This document shows, in pieces, positions 1 through 5,436 of a DNA stretch of 5,436 bases. The notes beneath the pieces are model-generated. The model was given only the letters and a program-made list of their open reading frames with translations. It was not told the origin of the DNA and did not search any database. A program made the translations under genes and the position numbers. Within the stretch, counting starts at the first letter, position 1. Every line of letters starts with the position of its first letter. The stretch comes from Bacteroidales bacterium (lineage in GTDB: Bacteria; Bacteroidota; Bacteroidia; Bacteroidales; UBA12077): positions 1-5,436 of the forward strand of contig JASGMZ010000208.1 of assembly GCA_030156305.1 (NCBI GenBank). Reading direction: 5' to 3'.

Positions 1-258
1 AGATTTCAACAGGAAATTCCTGCTGGTTTAACTCCTGTTCCTGTTCAAACTGCGAATGCAGATTTTAGCTTTAAAGATCAAAAAGTTAAATTTATCTGGC
101 TTAAATTACCTGCTCAGGAGGAGATTACTGTAACTTATAAACTTAAAGTTGATCAACGGTTGAAAGGTAATTTTGATTTAAAAGGAACCTTTTCGTATAT
201 CGCCGACAATGAGAGAAAATCGGTTGATGTAACTTCTCAAAATATTACCATTACACCT
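1..258 (+). repeat. Protein-level repeat unit A (partial at window edge)
   Basis: This is the first visible copy of the repeat in the truncated envelope gene. It covers residues 1 to about 86 and shares FKDQ-x-VKF-x-W, LPA, YKL and GTFSYI with unit B. The alignment of the core needs almost no gaps. The unit may begin before the window, and more copies could exist upstream. Confidence 0.7.
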
Positions 259-1167
259 TCAGCCGATATCGATCCGAATTTAGTTGTTGATATTAACGAT
301 TTTAAAAACCTGGTTAAACCATCTACAACAGAAAAACCTCCCATAGCCCAGGTGAAATGTATTCGTCAAATACCATACACGGGTGTTGAAAATAACGAAT
401 ATATCGTTAATCTTTTGGTTAATAAAGGAGATAAAGAAAAATTTGCCAAAATTCAGGAAAGTATTCCTGACGGCTACAAAGCGGTTAGTATTGAAAATAA
501 AGATGCTATTTTTACTTTTAAAGATCAGACGGTAAAATTTTTATGGATGAATTTACCAGCAGATCCTTATTTTGTAGTTTCTTATAAGCTGGTACCCGAT
601 AATGGAGTTACTGATAAGCCAACATTGGAAGGCACTTTTTCATATATCGAAAATGATAATACGTTAAGTATTGATATTATAGAAAAGGAGATTAACTTAG
701 AAAATACTTCTCCTGAAAATTTAATGGCAATTATTTCTTCTGTTGGAGAAACTCCTTCTGCTCCAATTTATACTACTCAGCCAGGGGATTACAGTGGCGA
801 AGTAAAAATTGAAATCGCAGAAAGTGCCCTACAAGCCATGCGCGAAGATGCTAAACTCACCAATGTTCTTGAACCTGAGTCAGGAGTATATTATAGAGTC
901 CAGATTGCTGCAGGCCATCGCCCCATTAATATCGATAGATATTTTAAAAAATATAATTTAGATAAAGAAATACGTACTGAGTTTCACGAAGGATGGAGAA
1001 AATATTCTGTAGGCTCATTCTATGTTTACAAAGCAGCACGTGATTACAGAGTACATATTTGGAATACAACAACAATTGATGATGCTTTTGTTGCGGCTTA
1101 TAATAACGGACAACGTATTACAGTTCAGGAAGCATTAATGATTGCAAATCATGAATGGTATCGTTAA
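1..1167 (+). CDS. Repeat-containing envelope protein with C-terminal SPOR-like domain (5'-truncated)
   Basis: The reading frame is open from the first base to the TAA at 1165-1167, so 388 C-terminal residues are visible and the true start lies upstream. A TTG at 160 is in frame, but homologous repeat sequence continues before it, so it is not the start. Residues about 1-86 and 147-235 are two copies of one unit: both contain an IP-x-G turn, an F-(S/T)-FKDQ-x-VKF-x-W strand, LPA, a Y-KL strand and GTFSYI. The alternating hydrophobic pattern suggests a beta-sandwich, but I cannot name the family. Residues about 295-380 (YRVQIAAG, GWRKYSVGSFYVY, DDAFVAAYNNGQRI) resemble the SPOR-like domains of Bacteroidota envelope proteins; classical SPOR domains bind peptidoglycan glycan strands. 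A barrel gene follows after 18 bp, suggesting an operon. A surface or periplasmic structural role is inference. The frame and SPOR-like call are fairly secure; the function is unknown. Confidence 0.8.
   Translation, partial: RFQQEIPAGLTPVPVQTANADFSFKDQKVKFIWLKLPAQEEITVTYKLKVDQRLKGNFDLKGTFSYIADNERKSVDVTSQNITITPSADIDPNLVVDINDFKNLVKPSTTEKPPIAQVKCIRQIPYTGVENNEYIVNLLVNKGDKEKFAKIQESIPDGYKAVSIENKDAIFTFKDQTVKFLWMNLPADPYFVVSYKLVPDNGVTDKPTLEGTFSYIENDNTLSIDIIEKEINLENTSPENLMAIISSVGETPSAPIYTTQPGDYSGEVKIEIAESALQAMREDAKLTNVLEPESGVYYRVQIAAGHRPINIDRYFKKYNLDKEIRTEFHEGWRKYSVGSFYVYKAARDYRVHIWNTTTIDDAFVAAYNNGQRITVQEALMIANHEWYR
439..705 (+). repeat. Protein-level repeat unit B
   Basis: This is the second copy of the repeat, residues about 147-235 of the visible frame. 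A linker of about 60 residues separates it from unit A. It includes the preceding KFAKIQESIP-type strand, then FKDQTVKFLW, NLPAD, VSYKL and EGTFSYIE. The strand just before it (YIVNLLVNKGDKE, residues about 134-146) probably belongs to the same domain, so the true unit may begin near 385. Confidence 0.7.
883..1140 (+). other. SPOR-like domain coding segment
   Basis: Residues about 295-380 of the truncated protein follow the beta-alpha-beta pattern of SPOR-like domains: a YRVQIAAG first strand, a short helix (DRYFKKY), a GWRKYSVGSF strand with an aromatic and basic face, and DDAFVAAYNNGQRI near the end. The closing pattern DAF-x-AAY-NG-RI is one I associate with Bacteroidota SPOR-related proteins. 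Glycan binding is not shown, and many members of this group have not been tested for it. Confidence 0.6.
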
Positions 1168-1185
1168 TTTAAATGAACGTATTAG

Positions 1186-2529
1186 ATGAGATTACATAAA
1201 TTATTACTTGCTTTTATGGTTGTGCTTTTGGGATTTCAATTCTCCTTTGCTCAGGGCGGATATGAAGATCTTTTATTTCAGGAAGTTGAAGTGGAAAATC
1301 CGGTATATATGCCTGTATTGGGTATTGGCACTGGTGTGATAAATTATTATGGCGAGTTAAAAAATGATATGCAAGGCCTTACACAAGGTACACCCAGTAT
1401 GCGGATTAATTTATTTCAATATATTGATAAAAAACATCATTGGAAAGCTAATATAAATGTATTAATGGGGGAAATTACCGGCTTTGAACGATCCTATGAA
1501 GAAACGGATAAAAACCGGAACTTCTCCTCTGATATTTTTTCTTTAGGACTAAATGTTGAATATGGATTCGGAAATATTTATCAGGGAAATAAAAAAATCC
1601 GTCCGTTTATTTCTTTGGGTGGTGAATATATGGAGTTTGATTCTAAAACAGATTTAAGGAATGAGTTAGGTGAATATGTAGGTGAATATGTTTATTATCC
1701 CGATGGCACCATTCGGGTTGACGATCATATTGTTACCAGGGATTATGATTATGAAACCAATATTCAGGAAGAAGATTTTTTTGGCCGGGGAGATTATTCT
1801 ACAAGTACATTTGCTATTGTTGCCGATGCAGGGCTTGATTTTAAAGTAGGTAATCGCGTAGCGCTCCGTGTAGCTTCGTCATTGCATTATACATTTAGTG
1901 ATGACATTGATGGCATTAGTTATAAAAACACTATAGAACGCATTGGGGATGATATGAACGATATGTTTTCGTTAACGTATGTTTCGCTTAATATTGACCT
2001 TTTTTCCGAGGCCAAAACAAAAGTTATTGAAAAGTTGTTTGCTGATGTTACCGGCGATTTTGACTATACCTTAATTGCTGATTCTGACAAGGATGGTATT
2101 CTTAATCTAGAAGACGACTGTCCTGATACACCAGCCGGGGTTGCTGTAGATTCTGTTGGTTGCCCTTTTGATGACGACAAAGATGGAGTTCCGAATTATA
2201 TGGACAAAGAACAATTCTCTAATAAAGGTGCTATTGTTGATAAATACGGTGTTGAAATGAGTAGTAATAAAATTCGTGAGATGCTATTTGATGATGTTCC
2301 CGCCGTAACCAGGGATGAGGTATATATGATTCCTATTGGATACGGTGGTTGGCCCGGTGATAGAGAATATGATGAAATACCAGAAAAATTTAAAAAACTC
2401 GATAAAGATGGCGATAACTACATCTCGTTTGATGAACTGCTCGAAGCCATTGATGCTTTCTTTGATTTTGATTCGGGATATACTGCCGATGATATTTATG
2501 AGTTGAATAATTTCTTTTTTGCCCAGTAA
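1186..2529 (+). CDS. Outer-membrane beta-barrel protein with TSP3 repeats and C-terminal EF-hand
   Basis: The 447-residue product begins with a signal peptide (MRLHKLLLAF, hydrophobic to residue 21, probable cut after FSFA at residue 22). Residues about 40-275 are rich in alternating aromatic and glycine strands (PVLGIGTGVINYYGEL, IRPFISLGGEYMEF, NRVALRVASSLHY), as in Bacteroidota outer-membrane barrels. Residues 299-340 are thrombospondin type 3 calcium-binding repeats (DSDKDGILNLEDDCPDTPAG and DDDKDGVPNYMD). Residues 406-417 (DKDGDNYISFDE) form a canonical EF-hand loop with D, D, D, Y, S, E at positions 1, 3, 5, 7, 9 and 12. TSP3 repeats in OmpA-type porins usually lead into an OmpA peptidoglycan-binding domain; none is present here. 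The start is the ATG 18 bp after the upstream stop, the only one that gives the signal peptide; no strong ribosome site is seen. The gene probably shares a transcript with the SPOR-like gene. Its precise role is unknown. Confidence 0.85.
   Translation: MRLHKLLLAFMVVLLGFQFSFAQGGYEDLLFQEVEVENPVYMPVLGIGTGVINYYGELKNDMQGLTQGTPSMRINLFQYIDKKHHWKANINVLMGEITGFERSYEETDKNRNFSSDIFSLGLNVEYGFGNIYQGNKKIRPFISLGGEYMEFDSKTDLRNELGEYVGEYVYYPDGTIRVDDHIVTRDYDYETNIQEEDFFGRGDYSTSTFAIVADAGLDFKVGNRVALRVASSLHYTFSDDIDGISYKNTIERIGDDMNDMFSLTYVSLNIDLFSEAKTKVIEKLFADVTGDFDYTLIADSDKDGILNLEDDCPDTPAGVAVDSVGCPFDDDKDGVPNYMDKEQFSNKGAIVDKYGVEMSSNKIREMLFDDVPAVTRDEVYMIPIGYGGWPGDREYDEIPEKFKKLDKDGDNYISFDELLEAIDAFFDFDSGYTADDIYELNNFFFAQ
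1667..1690 (+). repeat. Perfect 12-bp tandem duplication inside the barrel gene
   Basis: TAGGTGAATATG occurs twice without a gap (1667-1678 and 1679-1690). The frame is kept and GEYV-GEYV is produced at residues 162-169, in what is probably a loop of the barrel. It looks like a simple slippage duplication. Confidence 0.85.
2080..2205 (+). other. Thrombospondin type 3 calcium-binding repeat segment
   Basis: Residues 299-340 of the barrel protein contain two D-x-D-x-DG-type calcium-binding stretches around a cysteine pair (C312 and C326). The order DSDKDGI, NLEDDCPDTPAG, VDSVGCP, DDDKDGVPNYMD is the usual TSP3 pattern in bacterial outer-membrane proteins. It probably acts as a stiff, calcium-dependent linker on the periplasmic side of the barrel. 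Confidence 0.85.
2401..2436 (+). other. EF-hand calcium-binding loop
   Basis: Residues 406-417 (DKDGDNYISFDE) match the twelve-residue EF-hand loop at every liganding position, with glutamate last. They lie between a basic helix (IPEKFKKL) and an acidic, aromatic helix (LLEAIDAFFDF). The protein then ends with a short helical tail, DDIYELNNFFFAQ. The helix-loop-helix followed by a second helix recalls dockerin-like or calmodulin-like folds, but only one full loop is visible. Confidence 0.75.
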
Positions 2530-2542
2530 AAAAAGATTCTTT

Positions 2543-2992
2543 TTAATATTTCCTGATTCGCTCCATATCGCGTTTCAGGTCTTTTCTTTTAATCTCTTCG
2601 CGTTTGTCATACTCTTTTTTCCCCTTGGCAAGGGCTATATCAACCTTAGCCCATCCATTTTCAGTAATAAACAAGCGAGTAGCAACAATGGTCAACCCTT
2701 TTTCGGTAGATTTCCGCTCTATTTTTTTAAGTTCTTTCTTATTTAAAAGTAATTTGCGGTCACGTTTCGGTTCGTGATTGTAATGGGTGCCAAAGGCATA
2801 TTCAGAAATATTTAATCCTTTAATATATAATTCGTGCTCATGAAAAAAACAATAACTATCTACCAGGCTGGCTTTTCCTAAACGGAGCGATTTAATTTCA
2901 GTACCCGTTAACCTTATGCCTGCAGTGTATTTCTCAATGAGTTCAAAATCAAATGCTGCTTTTTTATTTCTTATGTTGATTTTATTTTGCAT
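2543..2992 (-). CDS. smpB: SsrA-binding protein SmpB
   Basis: This encodes the 149-residue tmRNA-binding protein of trans-translation. SmpB brings alanyl-tmRNA into stalled ribosomes so that they are released and the nascent chain is tagged for proteolysis in the cytoplasm. Family signatures are clear: an N-terminal NKKAAFDFELIEKYTAGI, GTEIKSLRLGKASLVDSYC (residues 30-48), GTHYNHEPKRDRKLLLNKKEL (68-88), and KVDIALAKGKKEYDKRE (116-132) leading into the basic C-terminal tail that occupies the mRNA channel. The length is near the family norm, with a tail ending RDMERIRKY. The ATG at 2992 is preceded by A/T-rich sequence without a Shine-Dalgarno site, as is usual in Bacteroidota. The gene converges on the barrel gene, with 13 bp between stop codons. 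A Bacteroidota-type promoter lies just upstream, so it is probably transcribed separately from the Yip1 gene. Confidence 0.97.
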   Translation of the reverse strand: MQNKINIRNKKAAFDFELIEKYTAGIRLTGTEIKSLRLGKASLVDSYCFFHEHELYIKGLNISEYAFGTHYNHEPKRDRKLLLNKKELKKIERKSTEKGLTIVATRLFITENGWAKVDIALAKGKKEYDKREEIKRKDLKRDMERIRKY

Positions 2993-3015
2993 AAAGATTT
3001 TCTTTTTACAAACTA

Positions 3016-3023
3016 CAAAGGTA
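3016..3023 (-). promoter_or_regulatory. Putative smpB promoter, Bacteroidota -7 box TACCTTTG
   Basis: On the minus strand TACCTTTG is an exact match to the Bacteroidota -7 consensus TAnnTTTG and lies 23 bp before the smpB ATG. A TTTG that could serve as the -33 element is at 3042-3039, leaving a 15-bp spacer. That is shorter than the spacing of about 19-21 bp usually given, so the -33 assignment is uncertain. Confidence 0.55.
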
Positions 3024-3058
3024 TTGATTTATTTGGTACAAAAAACAGGGATAATGGT

Positions 3059-3628
3059 TTAATATACTGAAAAATAAATGATGGCACTCATAATAACCAA
3101 GCTGATTATCATGAGCAAAGCACCAATAATTAACAGGGAGATTAATGCAAAGCCGGTTAGCTTATCGGCTGGTAAGCCTAATAAAGGTTTAACACCTCTC
3201 CAATAAAGAACAATCGAGTACAACGACACATAATTGAGGAATCCCATTTGTGGATGAAAAGAAGATATACCATAAACGATTAGTGCAGGCAACGAAGAAA
3301 AAATTATTAACTTAAATGTACGGTTTAAATTTTTGTCGGCATCAAATTTTGGTAAAAGCTCATTAATAATAAATGCCGAAAGGTAGAGGGTAAAAAAAGC
3401 AATCAGAAGGAACGAAAGCACGGCAAGTGCTCCATTCCCGGCTGAGTGATCTTCCCAGTTGAGGATTCTTCCTGCGAAAATAAATAATGAACTGAAAAGA
3501 ATAACAGGGATAATATATTGGATCACCAAATTTTTGTTGGTAGCCTTTTCTTGAGCGATCTTTTCCCACTCTTGTGATGGCGATAGAATAAACGAACGGA
3601 TACGTTTTACGATTCTATTTAAATCCAT
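3059..3628 (-). CDS. Yip1-family integral membrane protein
   Basis: The 189-residue product has a short basic amphipathic N-terminus (MDLNRIVKRIRSFILSPSQEWEKIA) followed by about five hydrophobic segments, near residues 35-53, 66-90, 106-123, 129-146 and 157-187. The N-terminal P-S-x-EWEKIA pattern, the INELLPKFD stretch after the second segment, and the YxxxLYWRGVKPLLGLP stretch before the last segment fit bacterial Yip1/DUF1282-type proteins. These are inner-membrane proteins of unknown biochemical role; the eukaryotic relatives act in membrane traffic, but that does not transfer. The ATG at 3628 directly precedes the characteristic N-terminus. The gene is divergent from miaA and upstream of smpB, with a 66-bp gap that holds a separate smpB promoter candidate. 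Some read-through into smpB is possible. Family assignment is good; function is unknown. Confidence 0.85.
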   Translation of the reverse strand: MDLNRIVKRIRSFILSPSQEWEKIAQEKATNKNLVIQYIIPVILFSSLFIFAGRILNWEDHSAGNGALAVLSFLLIAFFTLYLSAFIINELLPKFDADKNLNRTFKLIIFSSLPALIVYGISSFHPQMGFLNYVSLYSIVLYWRGVKPLLGLPADKLTGFALISLLIIGALLMIISLVIMSAIIYFSVY

Positions 3629-3646
3629 AGTTAAAATTTATGTATA

Positions 3647-3654
3647 CAAAAATA
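3647..3654 (-). promoter_or_regulatory. Putative Yip1-gene promoter, -7 box TATTTTTG
   Basis: TATTTTTG on the minus strand matches TAnnTTTG exactly and ends 18 bp before the ATG at 3628. That would place the transcription start close to the start codon. No TTTG is found at the expected -33 distance; the nearest TTG is 27 bp upstream. In such AT-rich DNA a chance match is possible. Confidence 0.4.
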
Positions 3655-3717
3655 ATCGAATCAGGTAATTTAAAACTATAACAACCTATATTTTTAATAA
3701 ATATTATCAACAATCCT

Positions 3718-3725
3718 TATCTTTA
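3718..3725 (+). promoter_or_regulatory. Putative miaA promoter, -7 box TATCTTTA
   Basis: TATCTTTA matches the Bacteroidota -7 consensus TAnnTTTG at all but the last base; TATCTTTG is a common natural form. It ends 28 bp before the miaA ATG, leaving a short leader. No clear -33 TTTG is visible upstream. It lies in the divergent region shared with the Yip1 gene. Confidence 0.4.
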
Positions 3726-3753
3726 CAAGGAATTATACAAAACAGAGATTTTT

Positions 3754-4677
3754 ATGGCTAAGGATTACAATTTACTAACCATATTAGGGCCTACCGCCGG
3801 TGGCAAAACATCTGTTGCCACACGTATGGCTTATATTTTAAATGGCGAAGTAATAAGTGCCGATTCGCGCCAGGTGTACCGCGGTATGAATTTAGGAACT
3901 GGAAAGGATTTGGACGATTATGTGGTTGAAGGACAAAAGATCCCTTACCATTTAATTGATATTGTAGATGCCGGTTCGAAATATAATGTGTATGAATTTC
4001 AGCAAGATTTCATCAATGTTTTTAAAGACTTGCAGTCCCGAAATAAATTTCCTGTTTTATGCGGTGGCTCGGGAATGTATATCGAAGCCGTTTTAAAAGG
4101 CTATAAACTAATTCATGTGCCGGTAAATAAATCCCTAAGAGACGATTTGGACCAAAAACCAACCGAAGAGTTAATAGCCATCTTAACATCCTATAAAAAA
4201 CTACATAATACAACCGATATTGATACCCGCCAACGCATGATACGGGCTATTGAAATTGAAGCATACTATGCAGAGCATCCGCAACCGGTTAGTGAATTTC
4301 CGGAGATCAAACCCTTGTTGGTAGGCGTGAAATTTGACCGCAAATTGCAGCGGGAAAGGATTACCGAACGCCTAAAACAGCGGTTGGCCGAAGGAATGAT
4401 TGATGAAGTAAAACAGTTAATCGACCGGGGAATTACCGTGGAGAATCTGTTGTATTATGGACTGGAATATAAATTTATTACGCAGCATATTACCGGTGAA
4501 TTAAGCTACGACGAAATGTTTACAAAGCTCGAAACCGCCATTCACCAGTTTGCCAAACGGCAAATGACCTGGTTTCGGCGCATGGAGCGCAACGGATTTA
4601 AAATACACTGGCTCGACGGCTCTGCCCCTATGCACGAAAAAACCAACCATATTTTAGCGCTTTTGGGAAAGAGATAA
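3754..4677 (+). CDS. miaA: tRNA dimethylallyltransferase MiaA (Bacteroidota second-type)
   Basis: The 307-residue enzyme transfers the dimethylallyl group of DMAPP to N6 of A37 in tRNAs reading UNN codons, giving i6A37, which stabilises codon pairing. Visible motifs are the P-loop GPTAGGKT (residues 12-19), the ISADSRQVYRGMNLGTGK segment (34-51) whose D37 corresponds to the general base of the E. coli enzyme, a P-YHLIDI strand, CGGSGMYIEAVLKG (103-116), an IRAIEIEAYY helix, ERLKQRLAEGM with the substrate-binding arginines (205-215), and AKRQMTWFRRMER (267-279). The YYGLEYKFIT stretch (234-243) replaces the usual GY-E motif and, with GKDLDDY, marks the second MiaA type I recall from Bacteroides; many members carry two miaA genes. 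The ATG at 3754 gives the normal N-terminus. It is divergent from the Yip1 gene and followed by a weak hairpin. Confidence 0.95.
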   Translation: MAKDYNLLTILGPTAGGKTSVATRMAYILNGEVISADSRQVYRGMNLGTGKDLDDYVVEGQKIPYHLIDIVDAGSKYNVYEFQQDFINVFKDLQSRNKFPVLCGGSGMYIEAVLKGYKLIHVPVNKSLRDDLDQKPTEELIAILTSYKKLHNTTDIDTRQRMIRAIEIEAYYAEHPQPVSEFPEIKPLLVGVKFDRKLQRERITERLKQRLAEGMIDEVKQLIDRGITVENLLYYGLEYKFITQHITGELSYDEMFTKLETAIHQFAKRQMTWFRRMERNGFKIHWLDGSAPMHEKTNHILALLGKR

Positions 4678-4694
4678 TTTGTGTCTATTTATCT

Positions 4695-4719
4695 GCCAAG
4701 CCGATTGGAGCGGATAGGC
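4695..4719 (+). terminator. Possible weak terminator hairpin after miaA
   Basis: GCC (4695-4697) and CCG (4701-4703) can pair with GGC (4717-4719) and CGG (4711-4713) across a 7-base loop, leaving a symmetrical 3x3 internal loop. A/T-rich sequence follows, but there is no clean run of T. An alternative CCAA/TTGG stem (4696-4699 with 4705-4708) uses the same bases. It is 17 bp past the miaA stop, which suits a terminator, but the stem is weak. Confidence 0.25.
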
Positions 4720-4915
4720 GAATTATAGAATTTATTTTGAAGTTTTAGAAACCACCAAACTCCTTCATATATTTTGATTTGTTGTTTTTCGCAGCCGTAA
4801 ATGTTTTAATCATTGTTTATAAAATTTATTTCTTTAAACAAGAATATATTTTTAGTTAATTGGCCTTGAGGAATATCCATGTTATATTTATTTCATTTTT
4901 GTGAACTTCAATGTA

Positions 4916-4935
4916 TGGATGTTTCATTACATCCA
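4916..4935. repeat. Perfect 7-bp inverted repeat with 6-base loop
   Basis: TGGATGT (4916-4922) and ACATCCA (4929-4935) are exact reverse complements around TTCATT. The stem could fold in RNA from either strand or be a protein-binding palindrome. Neither side is followed by a clear run of T, so it is not a typical intrinsic terminator for the gene that ends at 5029. Confidence 0.5.
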
Positions 4936-5028
4936 AATAAGATTAAGCCAAAGTTCTTCAGATTTATGGTTACTATCTTTTTGTATATCCAAACAATTCA
5001 CCCAATTAAAAAATATATTGTAAACCAT

Positions 5029-5430
5029 TCACCCCAAAAACCAATTTTGCTCAATGAGTTTATGAATTAGAAAAAAAGAAATGCAAAGGTTTATACCCGA
5101 AAAAAAATAATTGTAGAAGACCCTTATTCTTTGAAATTTCCTCCGGAAAAGGATTCCCAGGTTAGGAATAAATATACAAATCAGCATGATCACAAAAAAC
5201 AGGCTGCTCAGTTGGTATTCAATATCGCTGGGCCCGAAAAATATAAATATGTAAGCACAAGTAAGCAATACAGCTAAATAGATGAGGTATGAAATTTTGA
5301 GGCTCAGGGTTGAAATCTTGCGTTTATAATTGATCATGAATGGTTTTACCACAATAAATGCGAGCAGGTAGATTGTTAAAAAAACAATCATCATTAAAAA
5401 ATGGAAAAACTTAATGATTACACCATTCAT
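5029..5430 (-). CDS. Small four-helix integral membrane protein, unknown function
   Basis: The 133-residue product is strongly hydrophobic, with four likely membrane segments near residues 6-28, 46-65, 74-95 and 106-123. Short basic stretches (NYKRKIS at 34-40, RRKFQRIR at 96-103) lie between them, which by the positive-inside rule places those loops in the cytoplasm. The loop FGPSDIEYQ (65-73) would then face outward. There is no signal peptide, catalytic motif or family that I recognise. The ATG at 5430 is only 6 bp from the window edge, so an upstream start or upstream operon partner cannot be excluded, and the promoter is outside the window. The gene converges on miaA across an AT-rich gap. 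The long frame with a consistent membrane topology supports a real gene. Confidence 0.65.
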   Translation of the reverse strand: MNGVIIKFFHFLMMIVFLTIYLLAFIVVKPFMINYKRKISTLSLKISYLIYLAVLLTCAYIFIFFGPSDIEYQLSSLFFVIMLICIFIPNLGILFRRKFQRIRVFYNYFFSGINLCISFFLIHKLIEQNWFLG

Positions 5431-5436
5431 AGTTAA

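Larger units (their letters stand above)
4678..5028. other. AT-rich intergenic region, no convincing gene
   Basis: These 351 bp separate the convergent miaA and the 133-residue membrane protein gene. The centre is extremely AT-rich; 4801-4860 has only seven G or C in 60 bases. I find no exact TAnnTTTG box on either strand, no tRNA fold and no repeat array. The visible structures are a GC-containing inverted repeat just after miaA and a perfect 7-bp inverted repeat near 4916-4935. A frame of 63 codons from 4879 to 5070 runs into the end of the opposite gene and has no recognisable protein features. The region could hold terminators, a small RNA or decayed sequence; none can be shown. Confidence 0.6.

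Noticed and set aside
160..162. TTG as a start codon for the first gene.
   Set aside because: The frame is open to base 1, and the residues before it match the second repeat copy, so the protein clearly continues upstream.
2530..2544. AAAAAG-ATT-CTTTTT inverted repeat between the barrel gene and smpB as a two-way terminator.
   Set aside because: The stem has a single G-C pair and a 3-base loop, and it overlaps the smpB stop codon. It is too weak to call, though the convergent position is suitable.
2519..2746. A phenylalanine-rich + strand frame across the end of the barrel gene and smpB.
   Set aside because: It lies antisense to smpB, whose identity is certain, and its composition is what the opposite strand of a lysine-rich gene gives.
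3363..3569. A second minus-strand frame inside the Yip1-family gene.
   Set aside because: It is an out-of-frame shadow of a gene with clear membrane segments and lacks any protein signature.
4022..4213. A minus-strand frame within miaA.
   Set aside because: It is antisense to an intact and well-identified enzyme gene and has no support of its own.
4991..5036. Two similar stretches (AAACAATTCACCCAA and AAACCATTCACCCCA) as direct repeats.
   Set aside because: There are only two imperfect copies in low-complexity DNA, and the second runs into the end of the membrane protein gene. No array or site pattern is supported.
4879..5070. A 63-codon frame on the + strand starting at an ATG in the AT-rich gap.
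   Set aside because: It overlaps the 3' end of the opposite membrane protein gene by 42 bp, has no promoter box or ribosome site, and its product has no recognisable feature. It fits chance.

Overview
The window looks like chromosomal DNA from a member of the Bacteroidota, probably an anaerobic or marine group such as the Marinilabiliales or Bacteroidales. Four signs point there. The DNA is AT-rich. Good Shine-Dalgarno sites are absent. Promoter boxes of the Bacteroidota -7 type (TAnnTTTG) lie upstream of the leaderless-looking gene starts. The proteins are typical of the phylum: a beta-barrel with TSP3 repeats, a SPOR-like C-terminus of the Bacteroidota kind, and the MiaA type with a YYGLEYK segment. 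The genus cannot be fixed from this sequence.

Layout: (1) Positions 1-2529 (+) hold two adjacent envelope genes 18 bp apart. The first is cut off at its 5' end. Its visible part carries two copies of an unnamed repeat of about 85 residues and a C-terminal SPOR-like domain. The second encodes a secreted outer-membrane beta-barrel followed by thrombospondin type 3 calcium-binding repeats and an EF-hand tail, without the OmpA peptidoglycan-binding domain that often follows TSP3 repeats. (2) smpB (-, 2543-2992) is convergent with the pair, with 13 bp between the stop codons. (3) A Yip1-family membrane protein (-, 3059-3628) lies upstream of smpB, and smpB seems to have its own promoter in the gap. 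(4) miaA (+, 3754-4677) is divergent from the Yip1 gene across a 125-bp promoter region. (5) An AT-rich region of about 350 bp (4678-5028) has no convincing gene and two small inverted repeats. (6) A 133-residue four-helix membrane protein of unknown function (-, 5029-5430) starts just inside the window edge.

How the genes may work together: smpB (ribosome rescue) and miaA (tRNA i6A37 modification) are translation housekeeping genes, and nothing shows a functional link to the Yip1 protein or the orphan membrane protein. The envelope pair is the least ordinary part. A SPOR-like, repeat-bearing protein sits next to a barrel with a calcium-binding C-terminal region, which suggests that the two products may act together in the envelope. 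This is inferred from gene order and domains only. I see no CRISPR array, insertion sequence, tRNA, rRNA or clear defence system.
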